Shown piece after piece: positions 19,193 through 28,612 of a stretch of DNA of 64,000 nt. Position 1 is the stretch's first letter. The number at the start of each line of letters is the position of its first letter. The stretch spans positions 549,001 to 613,000 of the forward strand of contig CAJNDT010006136.1 of the NCBI GenBank assembly GCA_905221615.1. Reading direction: 5' to 3'. Below the pieces are notes generated by a model. It saw nothing but the letters and a program-made list of their open reading frames with translations. It did no database searches and was not told the DNA's origin. A program made the position numbers and the translations under genes. The DNA comes from Symbiodinium sp. CCMP2592 (Eukaryota; Sar; Dinophyceae; Suessiales; Symbiodiniaceae).

Positions 19193-19659
19193 ACTGCCCC
19201 CATACAGTAAGAGTCTATAATAGGGCTGCTACTAAGGTCCTAATATATCTATATTGTGAGTAAACTTCAACTATTACTGAGTGGGGGCCGTACCCAAGGA
19301 AGACAGTTCAGGGTTGAAAGGCTGGGTATCTACCATGAAACCTTGGCCATTACTGCAGCTTGTCCTTACACTTCCTAGGTGTGCTCACAGAATAGCATAC
19401 CGCAAGATCCTCATTTCTCGAATTCATGGCCCCCCCCCCCTCCCCCCCCTCCCCCCATCTTGAAGTCGGCTCGCAGCATACGGCTTCCCTCTCTAGCGTG
19501 TAGTATCGGAACCTGTTTGCAAAATCCTAGTTTACGGCTGAAAAACTGGGATCCATGTGCAGGGCCCTGATGTAGAGGTCGGAGGAATCCGATGCAAATG
19601 GTATTCCCTTCTAACCCGTATGTAATCATAGCATAACATACCACAGCACTCGGTTCTAA

Positions 19660-19903
19660 GTATGATGCGCATCCGCTGCGCCTACCCTTCTGCCCAGACC
19701 TTGTCTGTCCGCGCCCGGCGAGGGTGAGTGTTTCCGCAGTATCTTGTCGGCGCCCGACCGTGGCCTTCGTCCTGTTTGCCTAGCAATGCGAGGGTGCGGA
19801 GTTGGAGATGGATTCCTCTGGCAGCTACTCTGCTGTGGCCTCCGGAGATGAACCTCCATCGCAGCTGCAGATGCACTCGTTGCGGGAGCACCTGGATGCG
19901 TGA
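19660..19903 (+). CDS. two exon-like islands around a short GT-AG intron
   Basis: MRIRCAYPSAQTLSVRARR runs to a consensus donor GTGAGT at about 19724. About 60 bases later, after TTTGCCTAG, another frame reads QCEGAELEMDSSGSYSAVAS then GDEPPSQLQMHSLREHLDA and a stop. The intron limits are inferred from the consensus words only. Confidence 0.35.
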
Positions 19904-20222
19904 AGAATGGGCACAGTGGAACGGTTCCTGCCTGAGCATTCGCAAGGGTTCCTTCTTGCAAGCTCAGGATTTTTCTCATGCCGCCGCTGGTAATTATTTT
20001 CGAACCACCAGTGGTCACGGAAGGCCCCTACATCAATGAGAACCTATATCAATGAGAACCTAGGGTGTCTTGGTTACGTATCTCGGCTGAGGTTTTCCAG
20101 GGTTGTATTATCCAGTTGGCTTTCTTTAAACATGTAAGGACCAGTGCTGTCACACCAGGGTTTAGGCATTATGGGTTCGCAGTCCCAATCCCTAAACGCC
20201 CCACCCGTTCGAGGTCTACCCA

Positions 20223-20327
20223 TACCTTAATCTACTAAAACCTACTTTTTTGTAGGTTCCTCTTATAAATCCAATTATTGAATTCATAGGGACCCTACAA
20301 AAAAGTAGGTTCTGGTGGGTAAAGGTA
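20223..20327. repeat. palindromic element (CCTACTTTTTTGTAGG)
   Basis: Long arms around AACCTACTTTTTTGTAGG with their complement at 20296-20327. No second copy was seen in this window. Confidence 0.7.
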
Positions 20328-20394
20328 GTTCAATGTTTAGAGTTCAAGGCTCAGAGTGTAGGGATTAGGGCGTATAGGGCCTACTAGGGCTTCG

Positions 20395-20678
20395 GGCTTG
20401 GTGCCCAAAATCCGAGTCCTCGACCCAGAGACTCCAATATCCCTTAATTAAGGAATATACCTTAAATTATAGTAGGACCCTTAATATAATTTAAGGTATA
20501 TTCCTTAATTAAGGGATGTTGGAGTCTCTGGGGATTGCGCCCGAGGAGCTCTTCTACCTGCATAGCCACGCCTTTGCTGCGGTGCCGCTGTCCTCGGTGT
20601 ACGACATGTACGTTCGATGCTCCTCCGACTCATCAGCTAAGGACTCCGGGTCTTATAGAAGCCCGAGGGATTAGAAAT
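20395..20678 (+). CDS. exon-like ORF interrupted by palindrome PD
   Basis: Left part GLVPKIRVLD ends at 20423. The right part starts after the palindrome as GIAPEELFYLHSHAFAAVPL then SSVYDMYVRCSSDSSAKD. Deleting the PD element joins them in frame (KIRVLDGIAPEELFYLHS, or KIRVLEIAPEELF with the longer terminal repeat). Both halves are plus-strand and protein-like. No family is recognised. Confidence 0.45.
20424..20533. repeat. palindromic element, family PD (copy 1)
   Basis: Terminal inverted repeats CCCAGAGACTCCAATATCCC and complement, with arms continuing through TTAATTAAGGAATATACCTT. A second, interrupted copy lies at 51363-52146 and a half copy at 51276. Confidence 0.88.
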
Positions 20679-20829
20679 GCTATTCCTTAAGGGTCTCTGT
20701 TAGTACTAAATGCTCTCCTTTTTAAGTGTTAGATCATAAGCCCCTGTACCAGATATGGAGCTCCTTTGAAAAGAGTGGGTTTGTTGGGGATTCACGGCTT
20801 TCGGATTTAGGGGTCTGCTCCCCTGCCAC

Positions 20830-20942
20830 GGTTGATGATACAAATCCTGCATTGCCCCATAACAAGGAATATACCATAATTCCCATAGCTTCGGGTCCTT
20901 AAGGTAATGCAGGATTTATATATAAAATCTATATCATCAACC
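20830..20942. repeat. palindromic element PC (copy 2)
   Basis: PC arms. The right arm has a short extra TATATAAAATC. It ends CCGCAG and is followed 8 bp later by palindrome PG. Confidence 0.82.
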
Positions 20943-20950
20943 GCAGAAGT

Positions 20951-21050
20951 GGGAGTTTCCCCAAATAGGGAACCCTAATATAGCACCCTAAATAGTAGGA
21001 TCCTTATTATAAGGGCCCCCAAATAAGGTACCCCTAATGTTCGGAAACTC
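20951..21050. repeat. palindromic element, family PG (copy 1)
   Basis: Arms GGGAGTTTCC...AAATAGGG and ...CGGAAACTC. Other copies lie at 31073, 34826, 35113 and 53808. Confidence 0.82.
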
Positions 21051-21194
21051 TAAACCCTAAACCCTTTATAGATCCCGTATAGCTCCCTTTAAGGAACGTG
21101 TTTAGGGCTCCTTTAAGGGGTTTAGGGTTCAAGGCTCACGGTTTAGAGTCTACAGGGTGAGGGATAGTGCCAAGGGGAACTTTTTTCGGGTGGA

Positions 21195-21280
21195 TCGATC
21201 CTAAGCCGTGAAGTTTTTGGAGCCTTCAGCTACCACAAACTGCCTCCATTTACCAACAACGCGAGGGTCCTCTGCAAGTA
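21195..21280 (+). CDS. exon-like island (unknown host protein)
   Basis: GSILSREVFGAFSYHKLPPF then TNNARVLCK and a stop. An overlapping second frame is also open, so the frame choice is uncertain. Confidence 0.25.
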
Positions 21281-21417
21281 AACCTAGCGCTAACAGACGA
21301 TGCCCCATGGCTATTCTGATAAACCCTAGGGCGGCGACCATTTTCGCACGAGATTCTCCTATTCGGGTTTGGGGTTTAGGGTGAAGGGCCTCTGCTCGGA
21401 AGTTTCCGGAGGGATCC

Positions 21418-21700
21418 AGGCGCTGAGCTCATAAAATCGCTGCACCCTCAACCCGAAATGTCCCATAGGTTGGGGTCTACTTGGAGGGTCGGGGGACTTA
21501 GAAAGTAGACTTATAAGTACCCTGAAAGGGACCCTCATGGGGGTTATGGAATTTATAAGTCCCTAAAATAACCAGTTACTAAGTCCCCCGGCCCTCCAAG
21601 TAGAGCTTCCGACGCTTGGAAGATGAGAAAACCGCACCCTCAACCCGCAAGCCTACTTAAACCCCCCAACTACCCTCTAATATACCTTAAATACCCACTA
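21418..21700 (+). CDS. exon-like ORF interrupted by palindrome PA
   Basis: RRDPGAELIKSLHPQPEMSH then RLGS to 21477. After the PA element (21480-21600, TA duplicated) the frame resumes RASDAWKMRKPHPQPASL. Removing the element and one TA keeps one frame. It is moderately protein-like. Confidence 0.33.
21478..21602. repeat. palindromic element PA (copy 5)
   Basis: CTTGGAGGG... to ...CCCTCCAAG with TA on both sides. It contains an in-frame stop relative to the surrounding ORF. Confidence 0.85.
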
Positions 21701-21780
21701 TTCAGAGCCATAAGGGCCCTATCAGTGTGCAGTTGGTGGGTCCTGGCAAACCCTTGATTTAACCTTTCACCCTAAACCCT

Positions 21781-21860
21781 ACCTTAAGCCGGAATAACCT
21801 ACCTTTTTAGGGTTCCTTATTATGATTTCCTTAAAAAGGTAGGTTATTCCGGCTTAAGGT
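21781..21860. repeat. perfect palindrome (ACCTTAAGCCGGAATAACC)
   Basis: About 32-bp arms with almost no mismatch around an ~18-bp loop. Single copy in this window. Confidence 0.85.
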
Positions 21861-21966
21861 ACACTGAAAAACCCGGTAAACCTACAGCCGAAACGCCGTC
21901 AAAGCAGCTCAGGTCTGGTTGAGCAGGAACACTTCGAGGCGCCCTTTTCCCGGCTGGTTGCCATCA

Positions 21967-22022
21967 AAGGGTTTTGGGTTTAGGGGGTTTAGGGTTTAGG
22001 GGTTTAGGGTTTAGGGCTTCAG
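21967..22022 (-). repeat. TTTAGGG-like array
   Basis: GGGTTTAGGG and GGGGTTTAGGG units, G-rich strand on plus. Confidence 0.8.
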
Positions 22023-22303
22023 GTCCAGGATGGAGGGGTGAAATTTGTAGGGTTTAGGGTTTTGGTCTCAGGGTTAAGTTTAGTACAGCGAGGTTCAAGA
22101 GAGAGAGCGAGAGGGTGGCCCTAAACCCAAATACCTCGAGTTCTAGGCCACGATTTTCGGAGTTTGGAGTTCCGGGCTACAGGACTGACAGTGTTTATAT
22201 ACACTATACATATATATATATGTACAGTTATTATTGTTATAATATAATTACTCTTATTATTCTTCTTCCTCTTATTATTATCTATATATGTATATGTGAA
22301 GAT

Positions 22304-22500
22304 TTACTTTTTTAGTATCAGTTCTTTTTGTATGTTCAGGGCTCAGGCTACTTCCTGGATATCGTGCTTCAGGGGTACGGAAGCCTCAAAGCTACCGTCG
22401 AGCACTTCGAGAACTCCGTACAGGGTCCTTTGGCCCTTGGAGAGGCGAAACTTATCCTCTTGGGGTCTCTTTTACGACAGCAACTATGTATAAACCTGCC
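22304..22500 (+). CDS. exon-like island (unknown host protein)
   Basis: After TTTTTGTATGTTCAG, a possible acceptor, the frame reads GYFLDIVLQGYGSLKATVEH then FENSVQGPLALGEAKLILLG. It is strongly protein-like, then fades into CTAAACCC sequence. No family is recognised. Confidence 0.42.
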
Positions 22501-22606
22501 AGAGCAAGCACTAAACCCGAAAATTTGGCCCCAGGCCTAAACAGGTCAGGGGGTTTGAGGTTCAGAGCTTAACAGGTTAGGCTTCTAGGGTTTGGGGGTT
22601 TAGGGC

Positions 22607-22880
22607 TCCTATGATGCGAGAAGACGAGTCTATTCTAGCTGTGTCGGCCCCTGAGTCAATTCATGCTTCGGAGTTGTGGGCGGCGATCTCCAAGCTGCAA
22701 TCCGTGCATAACTTAGATCCCCAATACCTAACCTTTAAGGTTTTTGGGTTCTTATAGTTCAGTAGGAATCGGAAAGCTTACCCTTCTATTTCTGCGGCTT
22801 ATTGGGTAGTAAGAGAAGCTTCAAGGCGAGACAGCGGGAGCGCTGTATAAGAAAATACTTTCTGGGACGAGGGTGGTCTG
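22607..22880 (+). CDS. exon-like ORF interrupted by a PJ element
   Basis: MMREDESILAVSAPESIHAS then ELWAAISKLQSVH runs to 22710. The PJ element occupies 22711-22813 (103 bp, not a multiple of three). Joining 22710 to 22814 continues in frame as KKLQGETAGALYKKILSG. The joined helix-like sequence is far more plausible than either half read through. Confidence 0.5.
22711..22813. repeat. short interspersed element PJ (copy 4) inside an ORF
   Basis: Starts ACTTAGATCCCCAATACC and ends GGGTAGTAAG. The right border is AG. It sits within the ORF 22607-22880. Confidence 0.78.
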
Positions 22881-23175
22881 GTTTTCTTATTTTGATAGCG
22901 GCTGGTTTTATGGGAATATTTAATCTGGGATGGGTCAGGGTAGTCTGGTTTTCTTAAGGCCGTTTTCTTATATAGCTGTGTCCAGGGCCCAAGACCCCCA
23001 GATGAACAAGCGAAGACTTGCACCAAACATCAAACCCAACAGGCCCAAGATCTCGAAATGAAGGCATAAATCTTCAAACACAGTCATAGTGCAGCACCGT
23101 ATCCCGTTCTACAGTCGTTCAAACAGTTTTCCTCCAAACGAGGCTGTATCAGGCTCAATGGAGGCCCCAGGATCA

Positions 23176-23482
23176 GCCATCGTTCCAGAACCCCCCTAAA
23201 TAAGAAAACGAAACTCTGGCATTTTCTTACTCTCCTTCGTTCCAGAACCCACCTAAATAAGAAAACGAGACTCTGGCATTTTCTTATTCTCCTTCGTTCC
23301 AGAACCCACCTAAATAAGAAAACGAGACTCTGGCATTTTCTTATTCTCCTTCGTTCCAGAACCCACCTAAATAAGAAAACGAGACTCTGGCATTTTCTTA
23401 TTCTCCTTCGTTCCAGAACCCACCTAAATAAGAGAACGAGACTCTGGCATGTTCTTATTCTCCTTTGTTCCAGAACCCAGCT
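23176..23482. repeat. 57-bp minisatellite
   Basis: Five to six copies of a 57-bp unit containing TTCGTTCCAGAACCCACC and GAGACTCTGGCATTTTCTTA. The 19-codon periodic minus-strand frame (VFLFRWVLERRRIRKCQSL) is a by-product. Related TTTTCTTA words extend through 22840-23640. Confidence 0.9.
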
Positions 23483-23853
23483 AAAGACCACGAGTATGAC
23501 AGAACGAAATAAGAAAATGAGACTCGCGGACGAGGGTACCCTGGTTTTCTTGTTTTAACAGTGCTTGGTATTTTATGTACAACCCTATCAATCGCAAGAT
23601 CCAGAGTCTCATTTTCTTAATCCAATGTTTTCTTAAGTAGTGCTGTCGCTGTAGTCGCCCAGTGCCATGGGACAGGCAATCTCAAGGCTTATAGGGCTCA
23701 GAAATGCGAGTTGAGCTGTTAGAGAGGTGGGGTCTAGGGCTCCAAACCTCAAGCCGAATCTTTAAACATCGGACCCCAAAACTACAGATTCCTAGATCTA
23801 AGGTGTTGAACTTTAAGACCCTCAGCCCTAAATGCCAACAGCTTCGATTTCAG

Positions 23854-23945
23854 GTGATGTCCGTGGTCGTGGAGAATTGGACCCTTACCTGCGGCGATAT
23901 GGCCATGAGAGCGTTCCTTGTCATGAAACAAGTTTGGGTCCTCCG
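23854..23945 (+). CDS. exon-like island after TTTCAG
   Basis: VMSVVVENWTLTCGDMAMRA then FLVMKQVWVLRSS starts right after an acceptor-like TTTCAG and runs into CCCTAAAAACCC. A second frame is also open, so the call is tentative. Confidence 0.3.
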
Positions 23946-24427
23946 AAGCTCTAACCCTAAAAACCCTAAACCCTAAAACCTATAAAAAAAACCCTAAACC
24001 GTAAACCCTGAACCTAAAGCCCCCTAAATCCTGATACTTGTAGGGTGCAGGATATGGTTTGGAGATCGGCTGTTCAGTCCTGACCACGACACTCGAAGCC
24101 CTAAGCCTAGAACCTGAAGGCCTTGAACAGGTTTGGAGTTAAGAGCTTCCGGGTGTAAGGAAACCCTAAACCCTAAACCAAAACCCTAAACCATGAAAGC
24201 CCTAAACCCTAAACACCCTAGTGTGCAGCTCATGGATTCCCAGCGGCGCCAGCATGCTGCAAGAGTCCTACGGGGATCTCGGTTTAGAGTCTCAGCCTTG
24301 TCCCCTAATCCCCAAACTTCAAAGCCTCAGCCCTGACTACGTTGTCATTGTCCATCAACTTAACGTCCCAAATCCCTCACGCTCGTCCCTGCTACCCAAA
24401 CCCAAACTCCCAACCCCACCCTTTGCT

Positions 24428-25222
24428 CGGCCAATCCCAATTTCCGAAACTACCGTCGGAAGATTCCGCGCTTGCCGAGTTCAACTCTTGGGTGAGAGGC
24501 CCAAACCCTAAGCCCTAAACTTACCTTTGGTTAGCAGGGAATGGAGGAATTGGGTTCAATTATACATTATAACTACTATTACTACCATTCTTCCATTCCC
24601 TACTAACCAAAGGTAAGGTATAGGATGACTAAGGCCCCTATATTATAGTACCCTTATAGATTCCTTGTAGTAACCCTTATAGACCCCTTTAAAGGGCCCC
24701 TTCCATTCCCTACTAACCAAAGGTAAGCCGATGAGGGTGAGCACGAGATCCGAGAATATCCGATGTTGGACCCCCACCGTGTGGTGGAGTATCTTTGGAA
24801 TACGGTGGGCATTCGTATACCCCAACTAGGATGCCCAGTAGTACCCTTATTCCCTTTTTGTAGTCCTAGGTTCCTCATAAAGTTACCCAATACCAAAAAG
24901 AGAGGCCTTTTTATTCTTAGGTTACTGGGTATCCTAGCCAAGCACACATCCGGGAATTCTCGGCAATTCAAGCAGCCCTGGATAACCAGGAGGCCTCGGA
25001 TGAACACTGCTCTTTAAGGTAAAAGCCAGAAAGTTGGAATATGATTATCCTAAACCCTTTATGGTAAATTATAGGGTATCCTACCCTGAAACCATATTCC
25101 AAATTTCTGGAATTCCTTGTAGGGCTGTACGGCGACAGTGCGAAGATCACGACAACGTTCGGCAGTGACAAAATCGTGGGGATTTTCCTGAACCTGCCTT
25201 TGTGGCGCCCGAAATCGATTCG
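24428..25222 (+). CDS. multi-exon host gene segment with conventional and palindromic introns
   Basis: Exon a (to 24491) ends GRFRACRVQLLG at donor G|GTGAGAGG. Exon b starts at 24728 after GGTAAG and joins in phase as ADEGEHEIREYPMLDPHR then VVEYLWNTVG. The palindrome PF (24826-24937, duplication CCAA) then interrupts it; removing it gives RIPQAHIREFSAIQ and QAALDNQEASDEHCSL in one frame. A further palindrome, PH (about 25018-25122), separates this from LYGDSAKITTTFGSDKIVGI then FLNLPLWRPKSIRASRF. I do not recognise the family with confidence. It is the best-supported host gene in the window and is on the plus strand. Confidence 0.6.
24520..24616. repeat. palindromic element, family PK
   Basis: Arms TTACCTTTGGTTAG...GGGAATGGA and complement, inside the GT-AG intron 24492-24727. 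A solitary right arm is repeated at 24702-24727 and supplies the intron's final AG. Confidence 0.78.
24826..24937. repeat. palindromic element PF (copy 1) interrupting an exon
   Basis: 112 bp, CTAGGATGCCCAGTAGTACC... to ...TACTGGGTATCCTAG, with 4-bp duplication CCAA (24822-24825 and 24938-24941). Element plus duplicate is 116 bp, so it breaks the frame unless removed. Confidence 0.88.
25018..25122. repeat. palindromic element, family PH (copy 1)
   Basis: Arms GCCAGAAAGTTGGAATATG and complement of CATATTCCAAATTTCTGG. It begins GGTAAAAG and ends TTGTAG between two coding islands. A GT-AG cut would be one base out of frame; a GG-AG cut keeps it. A second copy lies at 35381. Confidence 0.75.
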
Positions 25223-25231
25223 AGCCAGCAG

Positions 25232-25436
25232 ATTCCTAAACCCTAAACCCTAAACCCTAAACCCACTCTTCGCTGTCGAGGAGTCGAAACTCCATGGCCC
25301 CCCCCACACGCTCATGGCAATTATGCAGCGGATTCCCAGGGTTTAGGGTTTAGGGTTTAGGGTTTAGGATTTAGGGTTTAGGGTTTGGGGTTTAGGGTTT
25401 AGGATTTAGGGTTTAGGGTTTGGGGTTTAGGGTTAC
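25232..25436. repeat. two telomere-like arrays in opposite orientation
   Basis: 25232-25262 has four CCCTAAA units. 25338-25436 has about thirteen TTTAGGG units with ATTTAGGG and TTTGGGG variants. A short unassigned stretch lies between. Confidence 0.85.
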
Positions 25437-25460
25437 CTGGAGTGTGAACTGCCTTTTCTC

Positions 25461-25602
25461 AGGTCGTCGACCTACAGAGGACACTGCAGGTGTGAAGCTC
25501 GTGTATGTCATGCCTGTGATGCCCGTGCTCATGGACCAGATTCCAACGACAAGCTCTACTTTGAGTTCGACACATGGTTGCCGCATGAGTTCTCCTAAGC
25601 AA
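25461..25602 (+). CDS. exon-like Cys/His-rich island
   Basis: After TTTTCTCAG, a good acceptor, the frame reads STYRGHCRCEARVCHACDAR then AHGPDSNDKLYFEFDTWLPH. The Cys and His spacing (C.C...C..C) could bind a metal, but no family is recognised. It ends at a stop near 25600. Confidence 0.45.
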
Positions 25603-25623
25603 ACCCCGAGCCCCTGCCCTCTA

Positions 25624-25734
25624 CTAGGACCCGGAGTTGGCCCTTATTCCCTTTTTTAGGGTTTAGGTTCCCTTATAACCCCCTTTAAAACAAAAAGGGC
25701 ACCCTTTTTATTCCTAGGTTACTCTTAGGTCTAG
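25624..25734. repeat. palindromic element PF-variant (copy a)
   Basis: Starts CTAGGACCCGGAGTTGGCCC and ends TACTCTTAGGTCTAG. Almost identical to 27158-27268. Confidence 0.8.
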
Positions 25735-25739
25735 AACAC

Positions 25740-26022
25740 TGAACCAACCCCGGATGCAGAGCCTCTATGAACCTTTGTGAAAGATTTTCCTTCCATATCT
25801 TGGAATATGGGTACCTTTATTCTCATTGTCATGCTGGTTATGATGAATATCAGGACAATGATGGTGATGATTTATGTTTATGATTTATGACCATGATTCT
25901 TATTGTTGTTATTCCTTCTGATAGCAAGTTTGAAAACTACTAGCCCGAGTTTAGGTATAGAGTGCCTGAGCCCTAACCCCCGAGTTTAGGTATGGAGTCC
26001 CTGCACCCTAAACCTTCAACCC
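25740..26022. other. spacer, no gene seen
   Basis: AT-richer sequence with repeated ATGATG/TTTATGATT words. No coding signal. Confidence 0.4.
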
Positions 26023-26146
26023 TACTTGGAGGATCATGGGACTTAGTAAGTAAGGTTATAAGTACGTTAGTTGGGGTTATAAGTAGTTATAAGTATAGTT
26101 GCCTTAATTATAAGCCTAGTTACTAAGTCCCATGACCCTTTAAGTA
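26023..26146. repeat. palindromic element PA, diverged (copy 6)
   Basis: Arms CTTGGAGGATCATGGGACTT and complement with TA flanks. A sub-family of PA. Confidence 0.75.
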
Positions 26147-26249
26147 ATCCGTGAGGCTTGTCTCCCTCGCACAAGAGCTCGCGAACTCCAGTCCTTCGCT
26201 CCGCCACGGGGTGCTGCGGCATGGTTTTGGCTACAGCGGCTACAGGCTT

Positions 26250-26345
26250 TGGGGTTTAGGGTTTAGGGATTAAGGTTTAGGGTTTAGGGTTCAGAGATTA
26301 AGCTTTAGGGTTTAGGGATTAAGGTTTAGGGTTTAGGGTTTTGGC
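26250..26345 (-). repeat. TTTAGGG array with TTAAGG variants
   Basis: About ten units with G-rich strand on plus. More irregular TTTAGG words continue to about 26670. Confidence 0.8.
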
Positions 26346-27099
26346 TACAGACTCCAGCAGTTCATGCCTCCGGAATCTAACTCTTAGAGGGTTTCGAGCT
26401 TTGGGCTTTGGGAGCTTAGTGTAGGAGTCTGGAAACAGACGCTGACAGGTCAACATAGGAGCCAACGAAGGCCGCGGGCTGGCTTTAGGGTTTAGGCTTT
26501 GGGGTTTTGGGTTTAGAGCCCCTGCGTTTTAGGGTTTAGGGGTTTAGCGATTTTACGGGCTTAGGGGTTTAGACTTTGGGGTTCAGGTTTTAGGGTTTTA
26601 GGTTTAGAGCTTATAGGGTTCAGGGTTCAAGGTTTAGGGCTCAGGCTTTAGGGTTTAGGGTTCAGGGTTTGCCTTTAATTTCCATTGTAGTTCCGTAGTT
26701 CCTTGTTTGGCTTAAGCCAATGATACATTTAGGATCCTATGAGGCAGCCCTGAACAGGAACACCTATGGAGACTATACGCAAGGTTTACTGTAGGACAGT
26801 GACTGAGTGGATGACCTTGGAAATGGGTTGAGCAAATTGTGGATTCCTGGGTGTATTTGCCACGATCAGAGTTAGACCAGCTGGACAAAACAACAACGTC
26901 TTTAACAACCCCGAAAGCTCCAACACGCCGGAACCTTCAAGGAGAGAGTTCTGACAATGAGCGCCCTACAAACACCCTAAACCCTAAACTCTAAACCCCT
27001 AAGCTCCTAAACCCAAAACCCGCAGCCTTAACCCCCTAAACCCTAAGCCCCAAACCCCTAGGCCCTAGACCCTTGAACCCCAAGGTTCAAAGGTTTCGG

Positions 27100-27660
27100 T
27101 CCAGGGTTTCGGAACCTTGTCCACTTGACGTTGAAACGGAACTCTGGGAACCCTCCTCTAGGACCCGGAGTTGGCCCTTATTCCATTTTTTAGGGTTTAG
27201 GTTCCCTTATAACCCCCTTTAAAACAAAAAGGGCACCCTTTTTATTCCTAGGTTACTCTTAGGTCTAGTCCTTCTTGTACCCAACCCTGTCAGGGGGCCC
27301 CGAGACATTGATCAGCACTAGATTCCTGAGTAATTGGTACCCTTTTGCACTTTTTCTTTTTGGGTTCCCATTGCTATAAAACCCAGTAGTAGGAAAAAGG
27401 GTACCCGTTCTTATCTAGGATGCCCAGTAGTACCCTTATTCCCTTTTTGTAGTCCTAGGTTGCTTATAAAGTTTCCCAATACCAAAAAGAGAGGCCTTTT
27501 TATTCTTAGGTTACTGGGTATCCTAGTTATGAAGGGGCTACTCAAGAACCTAGCCTCCTTCTTGTACCCCCGTTGGAGGGGCCCGAGACTTTGATCCTTA
27601 ATGAAGTCCAAATATTTCGAACTTCGCAGGCCGACATGCGGAAATTTATATCAAGACCCT
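27100..27660 (+). CDS. exon-like ORF interrupted by three palindromic elements
   Basis: The frame reads EPCPLDVETELWEPS, is cut by an element at 27158-27268 (duplication TCCT), resumes FLYPTLSGGPETLISTRFL, is cut by 27336-27406, resumes for three codons, and is cut by 27415-27526 (duplication TTAT). It then reads YEGATQEPSLLLVPPLEGPE and TLILNEVQIFRTSQADM to a stop near 27660. Deleting each element with one duplicate gives one continuous frame of roughly 100 codons. The two GPETLI motifs suggest an internal repeat in the protein. No family is recognised. Confidence 0.58.
27158..27268. repeat. palindromic element PF-variant (copy b)
   Basis: 111 bp with duplication TCCT at 27154-27157 and 27269-27272. 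Inserted in the ORF 27100-27660. Confidence 0.87.
27336..27406. repeat. palindromic element (GGTACCCTTTT arms)
   Basis: 71 bp bounded by GGTACCCTTTTGCACTTTTT and GGAAAAAGGGTACC. Inserted in the same ORF eight bases from the next element. The duplication is unclear. Confidence 0.65.
27415..27526. repeat. palindromic element PF (copy 2)
   Basis: 112 bp, nearly identical to 24826-24937, duplication TTAT (27411-27414 and 27527-27530). Confidence 0.88.
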
Positions 27661-27832
27661 GAAGTCTAGCGAATGCCATCATGAAGGCAAGCCCGACATA
27701 GTCGTACCTAGAGACCTAGAGTCTAGAGGCTTTAAAGGTAGGCAGGCGACAGAGACTCCTTAGCTTGCGACTGGAATTAGTGACTAGTGCTTGCAGCAGC
27801 AGGGAACTTCGTAACGTGTCAACCCCAAACCC

Positions 27833-27963
27833 TACTTGGAGGGTCGGGTAGTAAGTAGGTAGTAAGTAGACTTATAAGTACCTTAAAAGGGACCCTAATT
27901 GGGGTTATGGTACTTATAAGTCCCTAAAATAACCAGTTACTAAGTCCCCCGACCCTCCAAGTA
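27833..27963. repeat. palindromic element PA (copy 7)
   Basis: PA with TA flanks. The left arm lacks about 10 bp (GGGTCGGGTAGTAAG). Confidence 0.83.
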
Positions 27964-28185
27964 AACGCTAAACCGTCAAGTCCACATGCAGTCGTGCCCG
28001 GCTGAAGCCTTTCCATACGTGTCCCCTAGGATCTGCGGCCGTCGCAAGGAGGCTCTGTGTAGGGTTATGAGTTATGAGTTATGACTGTCTTGCATGGCAC
28101 TGCATGGTGTATAAGGATTTCATAGGGTTCCTTAGGGGGTTGTGAGATCCTCTTGTCCTCGACACAGGCTGCCTAGAGTCCTTGT

Positions 28186-28290
28186 TGGAGCTCAGGTCTT
28201 AGAGAAAGCTCGCCGTGTGCTGAAGTGCGCTCAGACGGATGAGTCCGTCAAGGAACTCTCCGATTCGGGTTGCCGACTAAAGGTTTACCC
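28186..28290 (+). CDS. exon-like island (unknown host protein)
   Basis: VLEKARRVLKCAQTDESVKE then LSDSGCRLK, helical in pattern, running into CCCTGAACCCC. No family is recognised. Confidence 0.35.
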
Positions 28291-28612
28291 TGAACCCCTT
28301 AACCCTAAATCCTCAACCCATGCAACCCTCAACTCTAATATTTTGGCTCTGCGGTTTTCAGTTCTGGAACCACTCACAAATCTTGCCTTTAAGAGTTCGA
28401 TGAAGGGTCTAGCGCTGAAGGTACAAAGTGGAGGGCCTACACACTTAGCTCAGTTTAGGGTTGTTTAGGGTTTCAGGGCAGGGGCAGTCGGAAGTTCTCT
28501 TGTTGCGCATGAACCCTCATCTCTTCCTAGGGTTGAGGGCTTAGGACCTACGGTGGCGATGTGAATACCGGGATCTCCAGATATCTAGTTCCCTAAGCCC
28601 AAGCTCAAACTC

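Noticed and set aside
19425..19460. G-run/C-run as a regulatory element
   Set aside because: A poly-C tract in low-complexity sequence with no supporting context.
23176..23482. CRISPR-like regular repeats
   Set aside because: The repeats are head-to-tail with no unique spacers and lie in a eukaryotic mosaic. It is a minisatellite.
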